DNA of 64,000 nucleotides from Warburgia ugandensis (taxonomy: Eukaryota > Streptophyta > Magnoliopsida > Canellales > Canellaceae). The notes under the pieces were generated by a model, which was not told where the DNA came from, did not search any database, and saw only the letters and a program-made list of their open reading frames with translations. Of the stretch, positions 1-11,900 are shown piece after piece. Positions within the stretch are counted from its first letter, which is position 1. Every line of letters starts with the position of its first letter. The DNA lies in NCBI GenBank assembly GCA_035236585.1, contig CP141138.1, positions 24,997,437-25,061,436 on the forward strand, written 5' to 3'. Both the position numbers and the translations under genes were made by a program.

Positions 1-827
1 TCACAAATCACCTCAAACTTAACCCGGGGTGTTGGGAGTTTGGAATTTAATTGAGATGGAGATGCATGCATTAGGACTAGGAACAAAAATTACACTTTAT
101 TATAGAAGGGAACTCAATCCAGAAGGTCATAGATTGGCATTGAAAAGGAGTTGAGGCCTTTGCAATTCTTATTTTCAGTTGAAAGGTAACTTCAAAATAT
201 TCTTCTTCATTATCCATATTCTTATTTTCAGTTGAAAAGGTAACTTCAAAATATTCGTCTTCATTATCCATATTTGAAGTGAGTACCAACGTAGTGTTTG
301 GCTGCCAAGCAGATTAGGCAAGATAAGTTTAATCATAGGCATGCATTTCTTTTTGCATTGTTGATTTTCTTGATCACTTCTGTCTTATTGTTAAGATGCT
401 GTTAGTACTTAATCAAATGTTGTCCTTGTTAATATGATCTTTGATTATTGTTCAGAAAATAGTTAATGAAAAGGAAAAAAGAAAGCAGAGACAACATATT
501 GAATGTCTGTTGTTTTGTCTTTGACATGATATGCGTTGTCCAACCATATGTAGCTCATCGTCATTTATGAATAATTTATTTCTTTTTGTTATGACCTATC
601 CTTAGTCTGAATGCTGTCAAAATTTTCATAATTTTCATTGATAGAAGCTGTTGAATGTACTCCAAAGAAAGTACATCTATTAGAATGGATCTTCTGACCT
701 ATATCTTGTCATTTCAGTTATTGTTAGCTGCAGTCCTTGAACTGTCCCTAACTTATTAGTATTTGTGAACATCCAGTTTTTTGTATTTGTTTTCTTTTCT
801 CATTTATTTCTGCCTGACAAGCTATAG
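1..827 (+). other. Intron of the formin gene (upstream exons lie outside the window)
   Basis: No coding exon is visible here. The next exon begins at 828 directly after a TATAG acceptor, and the formin residues that should come before it (the LTDTRARNNKMTLMHYLC region of FH2) are not found in any frame of this stretch. It is therefore read as the 3' part of an intron whose donor lies before position 1. It contains a 53-bp tandem duplication at 165-271. Confidence 0.6.
165..271. repeat. 53-bp tandem duplication in formin intron
   Basis: Two adjacent near-identical units, about 165-217 and 218-271, each carry CTTATTTTCAGTTGAAA, TAACTTCAAAATATTC and TCTTCATTATCCATATT. They differ by one inserted A and one T/G substitution. 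This looks like a recent local duplication inside intronic DNA. Confidence 0.85.
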
Positions 828-3800
828 GTACTTGCCGAGAAATTACCGGAGCTTCTAGATTTCCACAAAGATCTTGTCAGCTTGGAAGTTGCATCAAGGG
901 TATATACGTTAGGTTAGGGTAGTACCCTGTTTTGATGCTTTTACAAACTTCTGATTGGCAACTTATGGAGTCAACTAACTCTTTGGCGTACAGATACAAC
1001 TGAAAACTTTGGCAGAAGAGATGCAAGCTATAAGCAAAGGATTAGAGAAAGTTGAGCAAGAATTGACAGCTTCTGAAAATGATGGTCATGTATCGGAAAC
1101 TTTCCGTAAGGTACTTAATGGAGCACTTGTCAAATTTTCATTCAGAAAAAATTTCTCCATTTTGATCCCTTGTTAGTTGATTCACTCCTTTGGCTTGAGC
1201 TAGTGCTGGATTATGGCATGTAGAGATTTTAAATGTCCAGAATAGGTCTGTCTTCATTCCGCACTTGTATACATGTCTGCTGTAGAGCTGAAAACTCACC
1301 TGACAGTAAGATGCAGGCTTAGTGCACTTTCCTTGTGTGGAAGGTGTGCCATGTCGCTCAAAATTCTATAGCCATCCTAATCTTCATGTAATGAATAAGC
1401 AATAGCATATACAGTTGGGATTGGTTCATACACGATTGTCTTATTCTATGCTTAGTTCGCATGATTAATGGATCTGGAAATTAGACTCAAGACTGTCTCA
1501 CAATATCCCATACATGACCCTGTGCACTAGGGTCAACAGTGGGCCATTGATCTACAAACATGTGGAACTCGGGCTGCTTCCTGTTTAGGTTTCTGCAGTG
1601 GTAAAACTGGCACAATCATTTCTTGGACAAAATGACCTTAGGTTTTAGGAACTAGGAAGTTGACTGCTAGCAGTTATGTTTACTTTTATTATTAATGTCT
1701 GTGAATAATGAAAAATGTAAAGCATGGAAACAATAAGACTACATATATAAACAGTGCACACACATGCATATAAACTTTATTGCTGGTTACTGTTACAAAG
1801 ATTACAATACTTTACCTTCATCAAACTGGACATTGTATTTATTATGAATTGTGCTTGCTATCATCCATCAACCCAGGCTTTATAGTTATGAGCATTCGAA
1901 AGGATCCATAGATGCTGTGTTGTTCAACATAGAGCACAAAATTTTGGCGTGAACTATATTGGGCAGTGACAGCCTCACAAAGCTGGTTTAATTGCAACAA
2001 ATACTGAAGGTCTTCAACTTTCTCGCCGAGTCTCTTCAACTGCTATATACTATGGAAATGTATATACATCTCTAATGCTGACTAACTTCTCGAAATGCTT
2101 TCTCTCCATGATATGTGAACTACGTAAGCTATGTTTCTTCTGTGCACAGCGGAAGCCTGCAAAACTGTAGTATCTTATTCATAAATGTATTACATGCTCT
2201 AATTTCTCCAAACTCCTGGTTGGTAATTATAGCCATTGCAAATGAAGCAACAAAGTGACTCCTGTTACAAGTTTTAGTATGAACGGAATAGATCATCAAT
2301 TATATATCCAAAATTATTATTGTCCATTTATTTCTATTTATGGTGGTGCATGTTCTCTCTGTCAATAGTTCCTTTCCACAGGACTAAAATTTTCTATTTG
2401 TAGACTTTGAAGGGGTTCCTGACTGTTGCTGAAGCTGAAGTGAGGTCCTTAACTTTACTTTATTCAGGGGTGGTATGTCTTAGTCTCTTACCTCAGTGAT
2501 GGTGCTTAAATTTATGCATTGTATGCCTGATGGATTGTTCATGACCTGAAGCAATTTGGAATACATTCTTGACAGGGTAGAAATGCAGATGCACTGGCAA
2601 TTTATTTTGGAGAAGATCCCGCTCGTTGCCCATTTGAGCAAGGTCTTTCTTTGCCTGTTAAGCTTTCTACTTCAGTTAATTTGAAACACAACAAGAAACA
2701 CTTAAATTCTGTCACTGTTAGAATTCATACAAAGCTATAAAAAAAGGGCAGCCCTGGTGCACGAAGCTTCAACCTATGTGGGGTCCGGGGAAGGGGCAGA
2801 CCACAAGGGCCTATTGTAGGCAGCCTTACTTTGCATTTTGCAAGAGGCTGATTTCAGGCCTTGAACCCGTGACCTCAAGGTCACATGACAACAACTATGA
2901 ATAGAATATTTATATTACTAAGGTAAGGTTTATAGATTCTTTCCAAGTCTCAAACCATGAAGTAGATGGTGTTTAGAAAAGATGATTGTGTCCTTCTGCA
3001 CATGGACTGCGACTACAATTCATCTCTTATTTGTGGTTCATGCATGCCCCATATTTAAAATGGATTTACTCTCTTGGTGTTGTTTATGTCTGGATGTGCT
3101 GTTGATAATATTTTATATTTTTCTAGCATTTAGTTTTTTCTCTTTTATCATTGACCTGTTGATTTTGTGTTTCTATGATAATGGAGTTATCTGAAATTCA
3201 GGAATAGGTATTGTTGTTAATTGAACCCCAATGAATTTGTCCTGCTCCTACTTGTTTTTTGGTTAAATTGAAATAAAGTGCTTGGACATTTTTAGCGCTG
3301 GATCTTTCAGAATGAGTTCATGTTTCATATTCCCCAACTGTCCAGATACCATACTTAATTGCTTTGTGGTTTTTTTGGTTACTTGTTGATTTGTACTTGT
3401 CTTTTTCATTAAATGCTCTAAGTTTGAGCCTTCTCTTATTTTGTGTGCTCTGCATTTTCTAATAAAAGGAAAGAAAATCATGTGCTGATATGTGTACAAT
3501 GTTCTTTGAAACTTAATGTTTGGAGCAATACTTTCAACCTGTATGCGTGCTTCTAACATTATTTTAATACTTTATCCAGTATTATGGTGGACCCTACACA
3601 GGGTTGATTAGTGGAACCAACTAGGATCTTGTTGAGCTCATTCCGCACTTTTGACAAAGACAATTCTCCAGCAAGGATGCATAAGAAAATCTCAAGACAA
3701 AACAAAGAACTGACCTGGAGCTTCCTACAAATATATGATAGATCCGAAAATCCACTATCGTGTCATATGGGGACAATCCTCTCTCAGTACAATGAACCTT

Positions 3801-4542
3801 TTTCTTCCAGCCTGCTACCAACTTACCAGCCAAAAAGCTGGTTTTTCATTGGTCAATCTCAGGCTATGACAAATTTGGTTTTTCTTCTATCTTCAAACTT
3901 AGATGTCCTCTATTCAACTAAATTATTATGTCCCCTCCTTGGGTAAGTGGCTTCTTCATCAGCCTAAATATGTTTAAGTTTCTATTGTATCATTACTCTT
4001 TTAATGTGTTTCCTCCACTGATGAAGGCAAAATAGGAGTATTCTTTTTTTAGCCAGTGTCAGGGCATAATATATCAAAGCCATATGATTCCGTTCTTATT
4101 GTCCTCTTTCCTTATGGGCTCTAGTATATATTAATTAATATTGCAGATGTTGTGGTGTATTCACCTACATGCATGTATTTTGTTCATGAATTTGACTTTC
4201 TTGTTTGATTGAAAACTTTTATTACATTTGTTTACCTTTTTTACCTGGAGATCTTTTTATAACTTCTTTAAAATGTGAACAGTGGTGATTTTCTTTTGTC
4301 GTATCTTTTAAGCTGTTCTCAGATATTGACTGTTCTTTTGGATGACTAATGCAGTTATTTCTACACTTCTCAATTTTGTGAGAATGTTTGGCCGTGCACA
4401 TGATGAAAACTGCAAGCAGCTTGAGCTGGAAAGGAAGAAAGCTCAGAAGGAAGCTGAAAATGAGAAGTTGAAAGCAAGCACACTAAAAAAAGATCCTGAA
4501 AATATATTGCGAACTCCACTGAGGAAGAATATCAATAGCTGA
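828..4542 (+). CDS. Class II formin, C-terminal FH2 exons (partial)
   Basis: This is the 3' end of a plant class II formin, an actin nucleation and elongation protein whose FH2 dimer caps actin barbed ends. Five in-phase exons are seen: 828-899, 994-1110, 2404-2472, 2576-2642 and 4355-4542. They join to 170 codons with every intron GT-AG. Exon 1 gives VLAEKLPELLDFHKDLVSLE. Exon 2 gives IQLKTLAEEMQAISKGLEKV. Exon 4 gives GRNADALAIYFGEDPARCPF. The last exon begins with the split codon VISTLLNFVRMF. Together they match the end of FH2, including its conserved GEDP-x-RCPFEQ segment. The final 45 or so residues form a charged helical tail rich in K and E (ERKKAQKEAENEKLK) that ends in TPLRKNINS and TGA at 4540-4542. 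The 1.7-kb last coding intron carries a SINE. The FH1 domain, the N-terminus and the promoter lie upstream of the window. The class assignment rests on remembered motifs, not on an alignment. Confidence 0.88.
2743..2895 (+). mobile_element. Au-type SINE in the last formin intron
   Basis: The stretch begins GGGCAGCCCTGGTGCACGAA. It continues through GGGGTCCGGGGAAGG, GCAGCCTTACTTTGCATTT and CAAGAGGCTGATTTCAGG to CTTGAACCCGTGACCTCAAGG and TCACATGACAACAACT. This order is that of the plant Au SINE, a tRNA-derived short element. TGGTGCACGAAG fits the pol III A box, and the TTGAACCCGTG stretch fits the B box. It lies within intron 2643-4354 in the gene's own orientation and does not disturb the splice sites. 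No convincing target-site duplication was found, and the ends are approximate. Confidence 0.85.
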
Positions 4543-5350
4543 CATTCTGACGTTAGGCTTAGCAGAAGAACACTAACAAATTCCTCTTTCATGGAGGAAA
4601 GTTCCCTCAACTGAAGGAAACGAAGGGAAACCTGCAACATGGGATTTTCCTGATCAAAGCATAAAGGAAAACCGCACCTCCAACAGCCAAAATTATCTTA
4701 AGTTGTGGGGACTCAAACTGAGCAATTCACAATAAACCTTACTAGCCATGAATATATAGAATCTGTATTTTATAGGTAAGCAGTTTTTCTCTGTAAAGTT
4801 CTTGCTTATGACCTGTATAATATGTTTTTCTAGCAACCTGATTCAGGTATCCTTCTGTCTCATCTACTAACATAATGTTTGTTTCATGGAGCAGATGGGG
4901 AAGTTTTGAGGCGGCCTGTTAATTGGGTACCATGTAAAATATTCACCTTCCAGAATTCTCTTTATTGTAACGGTCGCTAGGACTAGATACCAAGGCTTTT
5001 TGTAGTTCCTTAATTTTGCTCCTGTTTTCTTGTGCATATCCCACAATGGAAGCTGTAAAGCTCGAATAATACGATCAGTAGATCTAATCTTCTTCTTTAT
5101 TTCGTGTTAGTGCTGGCGTGCCGTGTATTTTGCATGATCCTTTAGTTTCCTTGGCAAAGAACTAATGTGCCTGCATTTATGTATGGAGACTGGTTCGCTT
5201 TATGTAGACCATGAACTCTTGGCTTTGTCTGATGTCAATCGAAGTGATGGTGGTGGCAGAACTGGTCCTGTGTACCTTGCGGGTGCATGTTTCGTGTCTT
5301 GACTCTGATAGTACTAGAACTTGAATGTCATGAATTATTTACGACTGAGA
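4543..5350 (+). other. 3' UTR and downstream region of the formin gene, with a candidate UTR intron
   Basis: No protein-coding signal follows the TGA. A likely 3'-UTR intron spans 4776-4894. It has donor TATAG|GTAAGCAG, an ideal branch-point sequence CTACTAAC at about 4865-4872, and acceptor ATGGAGCAG|ATGGGG. The transcript end was not located; this stretch has several A/T-rich sites but no decisive polyadenylation signal. The extent given is a guess based on where the repeat DNA begins. Confidence 0.4.
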
Positions 5351-5547
5351 ATTGCTGTGCCACTGGGAATGTTATCTGATGAGGCATGCTTTACTCAGAA
5401 TACCAGCAGACAAGGAGCAAAGTCGGGTACTACTACCTGGTAGGGCACGTATTGGAACGGTGTCTCTGGCAGAGTCTGTCTCGACAATCATTCTAGCCAA
5501 TGTTCATCTTAGGGGGTGCAAGAGTCTCGAATTTGAGAGGTAGAATT

Positions 5548-6835
5548 AGAAAATTTTCATACTAGTCTCCCAAAGTTGAGGCTGTTTACTATAAAGCGCT
5601 TACAGTTTGTTTTTCTCAAAGTTATGACGTAACTTTTTAATTTATCCCTTGGAATTCCTTTCCATCATGTTTGACCAAAGTTGCTCAATTGCCATCGGAT
5701 CCTTTAAGTGAGGTTAAAGTGAGAATTTTGATGGCACAAAAAATGAACAAATTTTAAAGAAGGATAAAAGTTGAAAAAAGCAAGTGTCCATATCAATTTT
5801 TCTTCATCATCTTCTGTTTCCTCTTCTCCCAAAAGGTCCCAATTGCCAACAAAATTTGCAGTGGCACCAGTGAGGGAGAGTCTCCTCGTCAATGGCACCC
5901 AGAAAGAAAAAACCTAGGGTCTCCAGAGGAATGCGAACATGGTTCATGGAATCTAAAATTTCTCAAGATAAAAAATGAACCACAATTGAGGAATCTGGGC
6001 CATCAAAGACCTAAATGATGGGCCCTTCTCCAAACATGAATCCAACTCAGTGGCCCCATAATCTACCGAGAAGCCGCCGAAATTCTACCCAAGCACAGGA
6101 TTTCATTTACTGTTTCTTGAAATCCACCATTTATTCAAAATTCAATTGCTTCGTTCATTTTTTTCCTTTGATTTTGAATTAGAGCAAGTATTCCCCCTAG
6201 AATGGTTCTGATAACCATAATTGGAAGGTTTGTGGGGAAACCATTGTTTTTCTGAAAAAAAACAAACTTATGGACTATTGGAGGGTCAAACACGAGCAGC
6301 CAGAGGGTGGGAAGAAACCAGCTCCATTTGTGGTTGAGAATTGATTTTTCGATGGGAGATGGTGTATTCTTTATCGATTGTGTATCCAAATGCTATAAGG
6401 ATATGATCAGTCTTGTTTAAGTCGGATTTGTAATGTTGATTGTGTTCAGGTCTATTTGAAGTGGGCCTGCTAAAGAAATACGCAGGGATTGGTATTGATA
6501 CCCCTTTTACGAGAAGAAGAGAATGAAGGGGGGTAAATCGATATTCACACTCCATTTTTTCAACTTTAACTTCTTTAAATTTTTTTGAAATTGATCATTT
6601 ACACTCACTAAAATGTCATGATAATGGTATGTGAGCTATTCCATCACCTATTTGAGGAAACGTGACGGAAAGGACTTCGGATGTATAAATTAAAAAGTTG
6701 GGGCACAATATAGAGAAAAACGAAACTATAAGCGCTTCTATGGTAAAAAGCCTAAAGTTTAGGGTACTAGTATGAAACTATAAGCGCTTCTACGGTAAAA
6801 AGCCTAAAGTTTAGGGTACAAGTATGAAATTTTCC
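5548..6835. mobile_element. Non-autonomous Mutator-like TIR element (1.29 kb)
   Basis: The left end (5548 to about 5690) and the reverse complement of the right end (about 6660-6835) match over more than 100 bp. Shared blocks include AAAATTTTCATACT, AAGCGCTTA, AACTTTTTAATTTAT and CCTTTCC. The flanks carry a 9-bp candidate target-site duplication, GGTAGAATT at 5539-5547 and GGTAAAGTT at 6836-6844, matching at 7 of 9 positions. Long TIRs with a 9-bp TSD fit Mutator-like elements. There is no transposase. The unique core (about 5700-6650) has short minus-strand open frames but nothing recognisable, so it could be captured host sequence (Pack-MULE style) or ordinary filler. Confidence 0.75.
6722..6825. 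repeat. 52-bp tandem duplication inside the right TIR
   Basis: Units 6722-6773 and 6774-6825 each run from GAAACTATAAGCGCTTCTA to the TAT before the next GAAA. They differ at about three positions. The left TIR has only one copy, so the right terminal repeat was lengthened after the element formed or during a replication slip. Confidence 0.9.
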
Positions 6836-6844
6836 GGTAAAGTT

Positions 6845-8651
6845 TGGAATTTGAGTGGCCAAAATTATGAATACATTGGTAATGTTTGGATTTTGTAATA
6901 TCAAATTCTTAGAACTTGAGTTTTAGTTATCCCAGTCCATTTTCTGTCTCTCCCAAAATCGTGTTTCAAGGAGTGTATTTGCCGAATCCCCAAGCTGCTG
7001 CTAAGTCCTAATTTGGAAAGCCAATGGTGAATTCTTTATCCTCCACACTGATCTATTGTCTGCAAAGTTAGGTCCTAGCCAACCTCCCTCTCTCTCTTTT
7101 CCCCCCTTTGTTCGCCTCTCACTCTCTCTCTTTCCCCCTCTATCCTTGATCCTCCACATCTCACTTCATTCGTGTGGAATGCTACCGTAGGTTTTAGAAT
7201 GGAGAAAGAAACCCATCTCTCATCTTATTGCTCCTATTCATCTGCTTTTATTTTCTTGTCTACTTGGTGATCTTGCCGACAGATCTTACATGTCTCTTAT
7301 GTTGGCTTTGTTTTTTAAGTTAAAGGGTCTATTAGCCTTACATCGAGAGGTATCTCTATTTAAGGGACATGAACTAATAGTCCTATATTGCTTCTAATAG
7401 AGAGAGAGAGAGAGTAAAGGAGAGATTTCCTTGTATAAAGGAGTGCTCCATAGGCAATTCCTCTAGAACTCTTTAGTTTATGATTTTCTAGAGGCTAACT
7501 AGCTGAGACATTCTCTATTCCCTTGTCTCTCTTCTAGAGTTTCTTGTTTTAAGCATTACTCTATTTTTTGCCCGATTTGATCATACCTTTATTTTCTTAT
7601 GGTTCTGATTTGTTTATAGTTTAGAGCTTCCTAATTTTGAACATCACTCTATTATCTGATTTATTTAGAGTTTGCCATTTTTGAGCATCACTCTAATTTT
7701 GTTCTCTCACTTGTAGGTTGCTAGTTTTGGCATCACTCTTCAAGGGTTCTTTTACTTGTGAAGATCTCTAGTTCTAGAGTTGGATTACTTTGGCATTACT
7801 CTTATTATCGTTCTAAACTTGTGAAATTCTTTTTATTTCTCAGTTTCTCTTGAAACTTAGATTCCTAACTCATATCTAATCTCGTATCTATAGTGAATTG
7901 AGTTTCTAATCCTATTCATCATTGAGAGATTATTGTGATTTGAAGGACTTTATAGTTTATGAGATTTATCTTAGGGACTGAAGTACATAATCGTTTTGAT
8001 CATGCAACCCAGCTAAGGTACAAATTCATATCCCTTGCACTTAGTGGGAAACTACTATATTTGTAACAACTTTCTACTCATTCACTTGTTTCTAGTAATC
8101 AATGACCCAGCTTTACTTTGGAGGTGCTTGAATAGATATTTGGAGTGGAGCTTATGAAGGATAAAAAATGCAAAAGGAGCCCACATTTGATATGGACACT
8201 CCTTTTCGTGAACATACAAAAACCACAAGCATCCCAAAAATGATATAGGCACCCTTTTTCTAATTTGCGACTAAATTCTTTAAAATTTCACATTCTGACA
8301 AATCTGCACTCAAATTCTAAGATTATGATCAAATTGTAAATTTTAAGTTCTAATTTCAAATTTCCAATTTTACAAACCCCTTAGTAGAAAAATGGTTGGT
8401 ACAAGTCTTATAATTCAATCAATTATAGGCCCACACGGTAAAAAGCTTAGATGCCTTTCATCTAACTTTTGGCTCCTAACATAATTCCTCATATATGGGG
8501 ACAATAGGTGAGGAGAGATAGACCAATGTATGTTTTCTAAATGGAAAAGAAGTAATCAATTGCCATGAACAATGTTGAGTAACAACTACATCAGTAGATA
8601 TTGTTGCATTCAAGGGGATGGCTAATGTTTCATCTCTAAGCAAAATTCTTG
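6845..8651. other. Unassigned repeat-like DNA, no gene seen
   Basis: A pyrimidine-rich stretch lies at 7080-7160 and an AG run at about 7398-7414. The part around 7310-7460 has GGGACATGAACTAATAGTCC and TTGTATAAAGGAGTGCTCC. It resembles the segment at 50815-50990 in reverse orientation, which has a similar 'GGGACTATnAGTCCC plus TATATA' design, so both may come from related LTRs. I could not find both ends, a primer-binding site or coding remnants. The region 8100-8650 is AT-rich with no clear signal. Confidence 0.35.
7551..7801 (+). repeat. Degenerate repeat of a GCATYACTCT motif (five copies)
   Basis: The motif GCATTACTCT/ACATCACTCT/GCATCACTCT recurs at about 7552, 7641, 7685, 7731 and 7793. 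It is usually preceded by TTTT and a TTAGAGTTT-like segment. The spacing is uneven (about 45-90 bp), so this is an eroded tandem array and not a clean minisatellite. Confidence 0.45.
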
Positions 8652-8840
8652 TGATACGACCAACACCATTGGTTGTTCAACGTTGTAGAGTTCTTGCATA
8701 AGGTGCCTTCATTAGAGTTTCTTATATTAGAATAGAAATGCTTTATTTTAGTATACTTACAATTAGGAAAATTAATTACTTATTTTAAAGACTTGAGATA
8801 AGTTTAGGATAGTTTACTTGTTACAAACTTTATTTATTAG
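8652..8840 (+). repeat. 5' LTR remnant of the chromovirus
   Basis: It aligns with 12353 onward through CCAACACCATTGGT, AGAGTTTCTTATATTA, TTTAAAGACTTGAGATAAG and TAGGATAGTTTACTTG. Similarity fades after about 8840, where the 3' LTR continues for another 150-200 bp. Truncation or an internal deletion of this copy is likely. Confidence 0.75.
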
Positions 8841-8979
8841 CCATCATACTTGCTCGTGTGCAATAGGAGAAATTCAATATGCAGTACAATTTTGGCCCTC
8901 TTAATCCTTAGTATCAAGTCCACAACCTTAGGTAAATTCTTCCTTTCATAATATACCTTTCAAGCATTTTACATAGCAT

Positions 8980-11900
8980 AAGATGCAAGCTAGGTACAAA
9001 AAGGGTTTGTACTACAATTGTGATCAAAGTTTTGTGTCAGGGCATAGGTGTAAACATCACCAAAGTTTTTCTTTATGGGATGAACGCTTTGAGTAGAATG
9101 TATCACATGTAAAGAGCCCTTAAAACTTATTAATGATATACTAGAAATCTAGCTCAACACACTCTCTTGTATTGCATCTCCTAGAACCATGTGTGGTGGG
9201 AAGTGTCTCTACACATTCAATTTATATTCTTATTGACAATAGAAGTACCATAATTTCAATAGCAACATATTAAATGGATAATTATGCCTCCCAATCTAAT
9301 CCTTAAAATCATTTTTTGTGATATTTTCTAATGGCAATACCTTGGAGTGTTCTAGTCATTGTGTTGGAGTTTTAGTATCAATTCTAATTTATTCAAGATT
9401 TTTATGCACTTCTCATTAATGGTAACTGTGTGGTCTTGGGAATCCAATGGTTTGAACAATTGGGTCCAATTATGTGTGGTTAGAAGCAACTAACTATGAA
9501 TTTTTGGTAGGGGATCATCATCATCACTTAGAAGGGCACAATTATCCAGAACAAAGGCAACACTAGCTTCAAACAATTCAAAGTATTTGTAAGAATACTT
9601 CACATTCCTTTCTTCTTCATATGATTGATTTGCATCATGATTCTTCTCATCCTTCAAACATGGACACCCTACTTCAAGACTTTGAAATTGTTTTCTCTAA
9701 GTTGAAGAGTTTACCTTCAATTCGGACCCATGATCATAAAATCCAAATTCTAATAGGAGCTTAGCCTACAAATGTCAGACCTTACTACTACCTACACTTT
9801 CAAAAGAATGAAATTAAAAAAAATAGTTGCTCATATGCTAGCTAGTATTATATGGCATAGTGTCAGCCCATATTCATTCCCCATTCTCCTTGTTCAGAAA
9901 AAAGATGGTTCCTTGAGATTTTTTCTCTAGTATTGTGCCTTGAATTAAATCATAGTGAAGGATAGATTTCTTACTCTTATCATTGATGAGTTACTAGATG
10001 AACTACTTGGTGCTGCAATTTTTTTTTTTTAATTGGATCTACAACTGAGATATCATCAAATATGAATTGCTTTGGGAGATGAGCACAAAGAAACATTTCG
10101 TACCCATGAAGGCCATTATGAATTTCATGGTATGTCATTCGAATTATGTAATGTGCTAGCCACCTTTCAGGCACTTATGAAAGTAGTATTTTGACCATTC
10201 TTGTGCAAATTTATCTTGGTCTTCTTTGATTATATCTTGATTTACAACAAATCAATGGGAGAACATCTTCAGCTCTTGTGTTTAGGTTTTTAAATCAAGC
10301 ATTTCCATCATTTATATGGTAAACTATCTAATTGTACTTTTGCTAGTTGGTGATAACTTATTTGGGCCATATTATTTCTTCCAACTGAGTCTCTACTGAC
10401 TCAAAGAAAATTTGACACATGGTTAATTGGCCCCAATCTAAACATTGCATTAATTGTGTGGTTTCCTCGGCTTCACTAGCTATGAATTAGAACATTGTTT
10501 TCTTTGTGATTATGGTAAAATGCAACCTCACTCACATCTTTGTTAAAGAAGGATAATTTGCATGGACCGAGGATGCTTCCCAAGCCTTTTCATCTTTAAA
10601 TCATGCACGACATCTAAAACTATTTTACACCTTCCTAATTTTTTCAAACATTTTGTCATTGAGTGTGATGTAACTAAAAACGACATACGTGCAATCTTAA
10701 TGCAAGATGATCATATCATATCTTTTTTAGCAAATCCTTATTAGTACATTCTCTTGGATTGTCTATACATGAAAAGGAAATGATGGCCATTGTTTTTACT
10801 ATCCAAAAATGGTGATCGTACTTGTTGGAAAGGCAATTTCTAATTCGAATTGATCACAAAAGCCTTACATTTTTTCTTAAGTAGTGCGTATAGACTCCCC
10901 ATTGTTAGAGATGGGTTTCTAAACTTCTAGGTTATGATTGTGACATTATCTATAAAGCAGGAAAGAAAACTAGGGTTGTAAATGCATTGTCAAGACTCTT
11001 GGAACCAAATTTGTTTGTAATTTTCTAACCAAAGTTTGTTGTTTTAGGGGACATACTCAAGTCTAATGATACCAATTATGAGTTTCTTCCACTTCATTAG
11101 CAACTTCAACATCATGCTAATTAATTGCCAGAGTTTCAAGAAAAAAAAGAAGGCATTATGTGGTTTAAAAATGTCACTAGAAAATTTTTCCTTGAATATA
11201 TTATGTGATACCAACTGGAGGATATGTTTGTATTTTTATAACCTATAAATGACTTTCGCTTAATTTTTATTGGTAAGGCATGAAGTCTGATGTGAAGAAG
11301 TTTATTTTTACTTATTCAATTTATCAGTAGAACAAATATGGTATTCCTGGTCCTACAGGTCCTTTACAACCATTGCCCGTATTAGAAAAGTTTTGGGAAG
11401 ATATTTCCATGGATTTCAAGGAAGGACTACCTCATTCTAGTGGTAAAATGGTTGCTTTAGTTGTTATTGATAGGCTTTCTAGGTATGTGCACTTTTTTAC
11501 TCTATCTCATTCACATTTAGCCAAATTTGTAGTGGAAGCTTTCCTTCATATATTTCAAAACTTCATGGAATGCCTAAATCTATAGTTAGTGATCATGATC
11601 CAGTGTTCTTAATCCAATTTTGGTGGGATTTTTTTAAGCTGCAAGGGACTTGATTGTGGATGAGTATGCCATCATCCACAAACTGATGGCTACATTGAGA
11701 TGCTTAATCAATGTGTCAAAACTTATTGTTGACATTTTACGATGGATGGACCTAGTAAGTAGATGTAATGATTACCATGGGTGGATTATTAGTTCTTCTA
11801 ATGTTACTTTACTACCTTTTGAGATTGAGATTCTATACTAAAGCTTCAAGACAAATTTGTTAAAAGCATAGAATAGGAGGAGAGTCCAACATGACAAACA

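Noticed and set aside
2845-2880. Possible tRNA gene because of a TTGAACCCGTGAC B-box-like motif
   Set aside because: The surrounding sequence is an Au-type SINE, which carries tRNA-like pol III boxes; no cloverleaf can be formed.
3611-3946. 111-codon frame within the last formin intron
   Set aside because: It is inside a GT-AG intron between two well-supported exons. No match to known motifs, and adding it would break the FH2 reading.
9980-10174. 64-codon minus-strand frame
   Set aside because: It is antisense to the chromovirus RT segment, which reads [17 protein letters not shown] on the plus strand.
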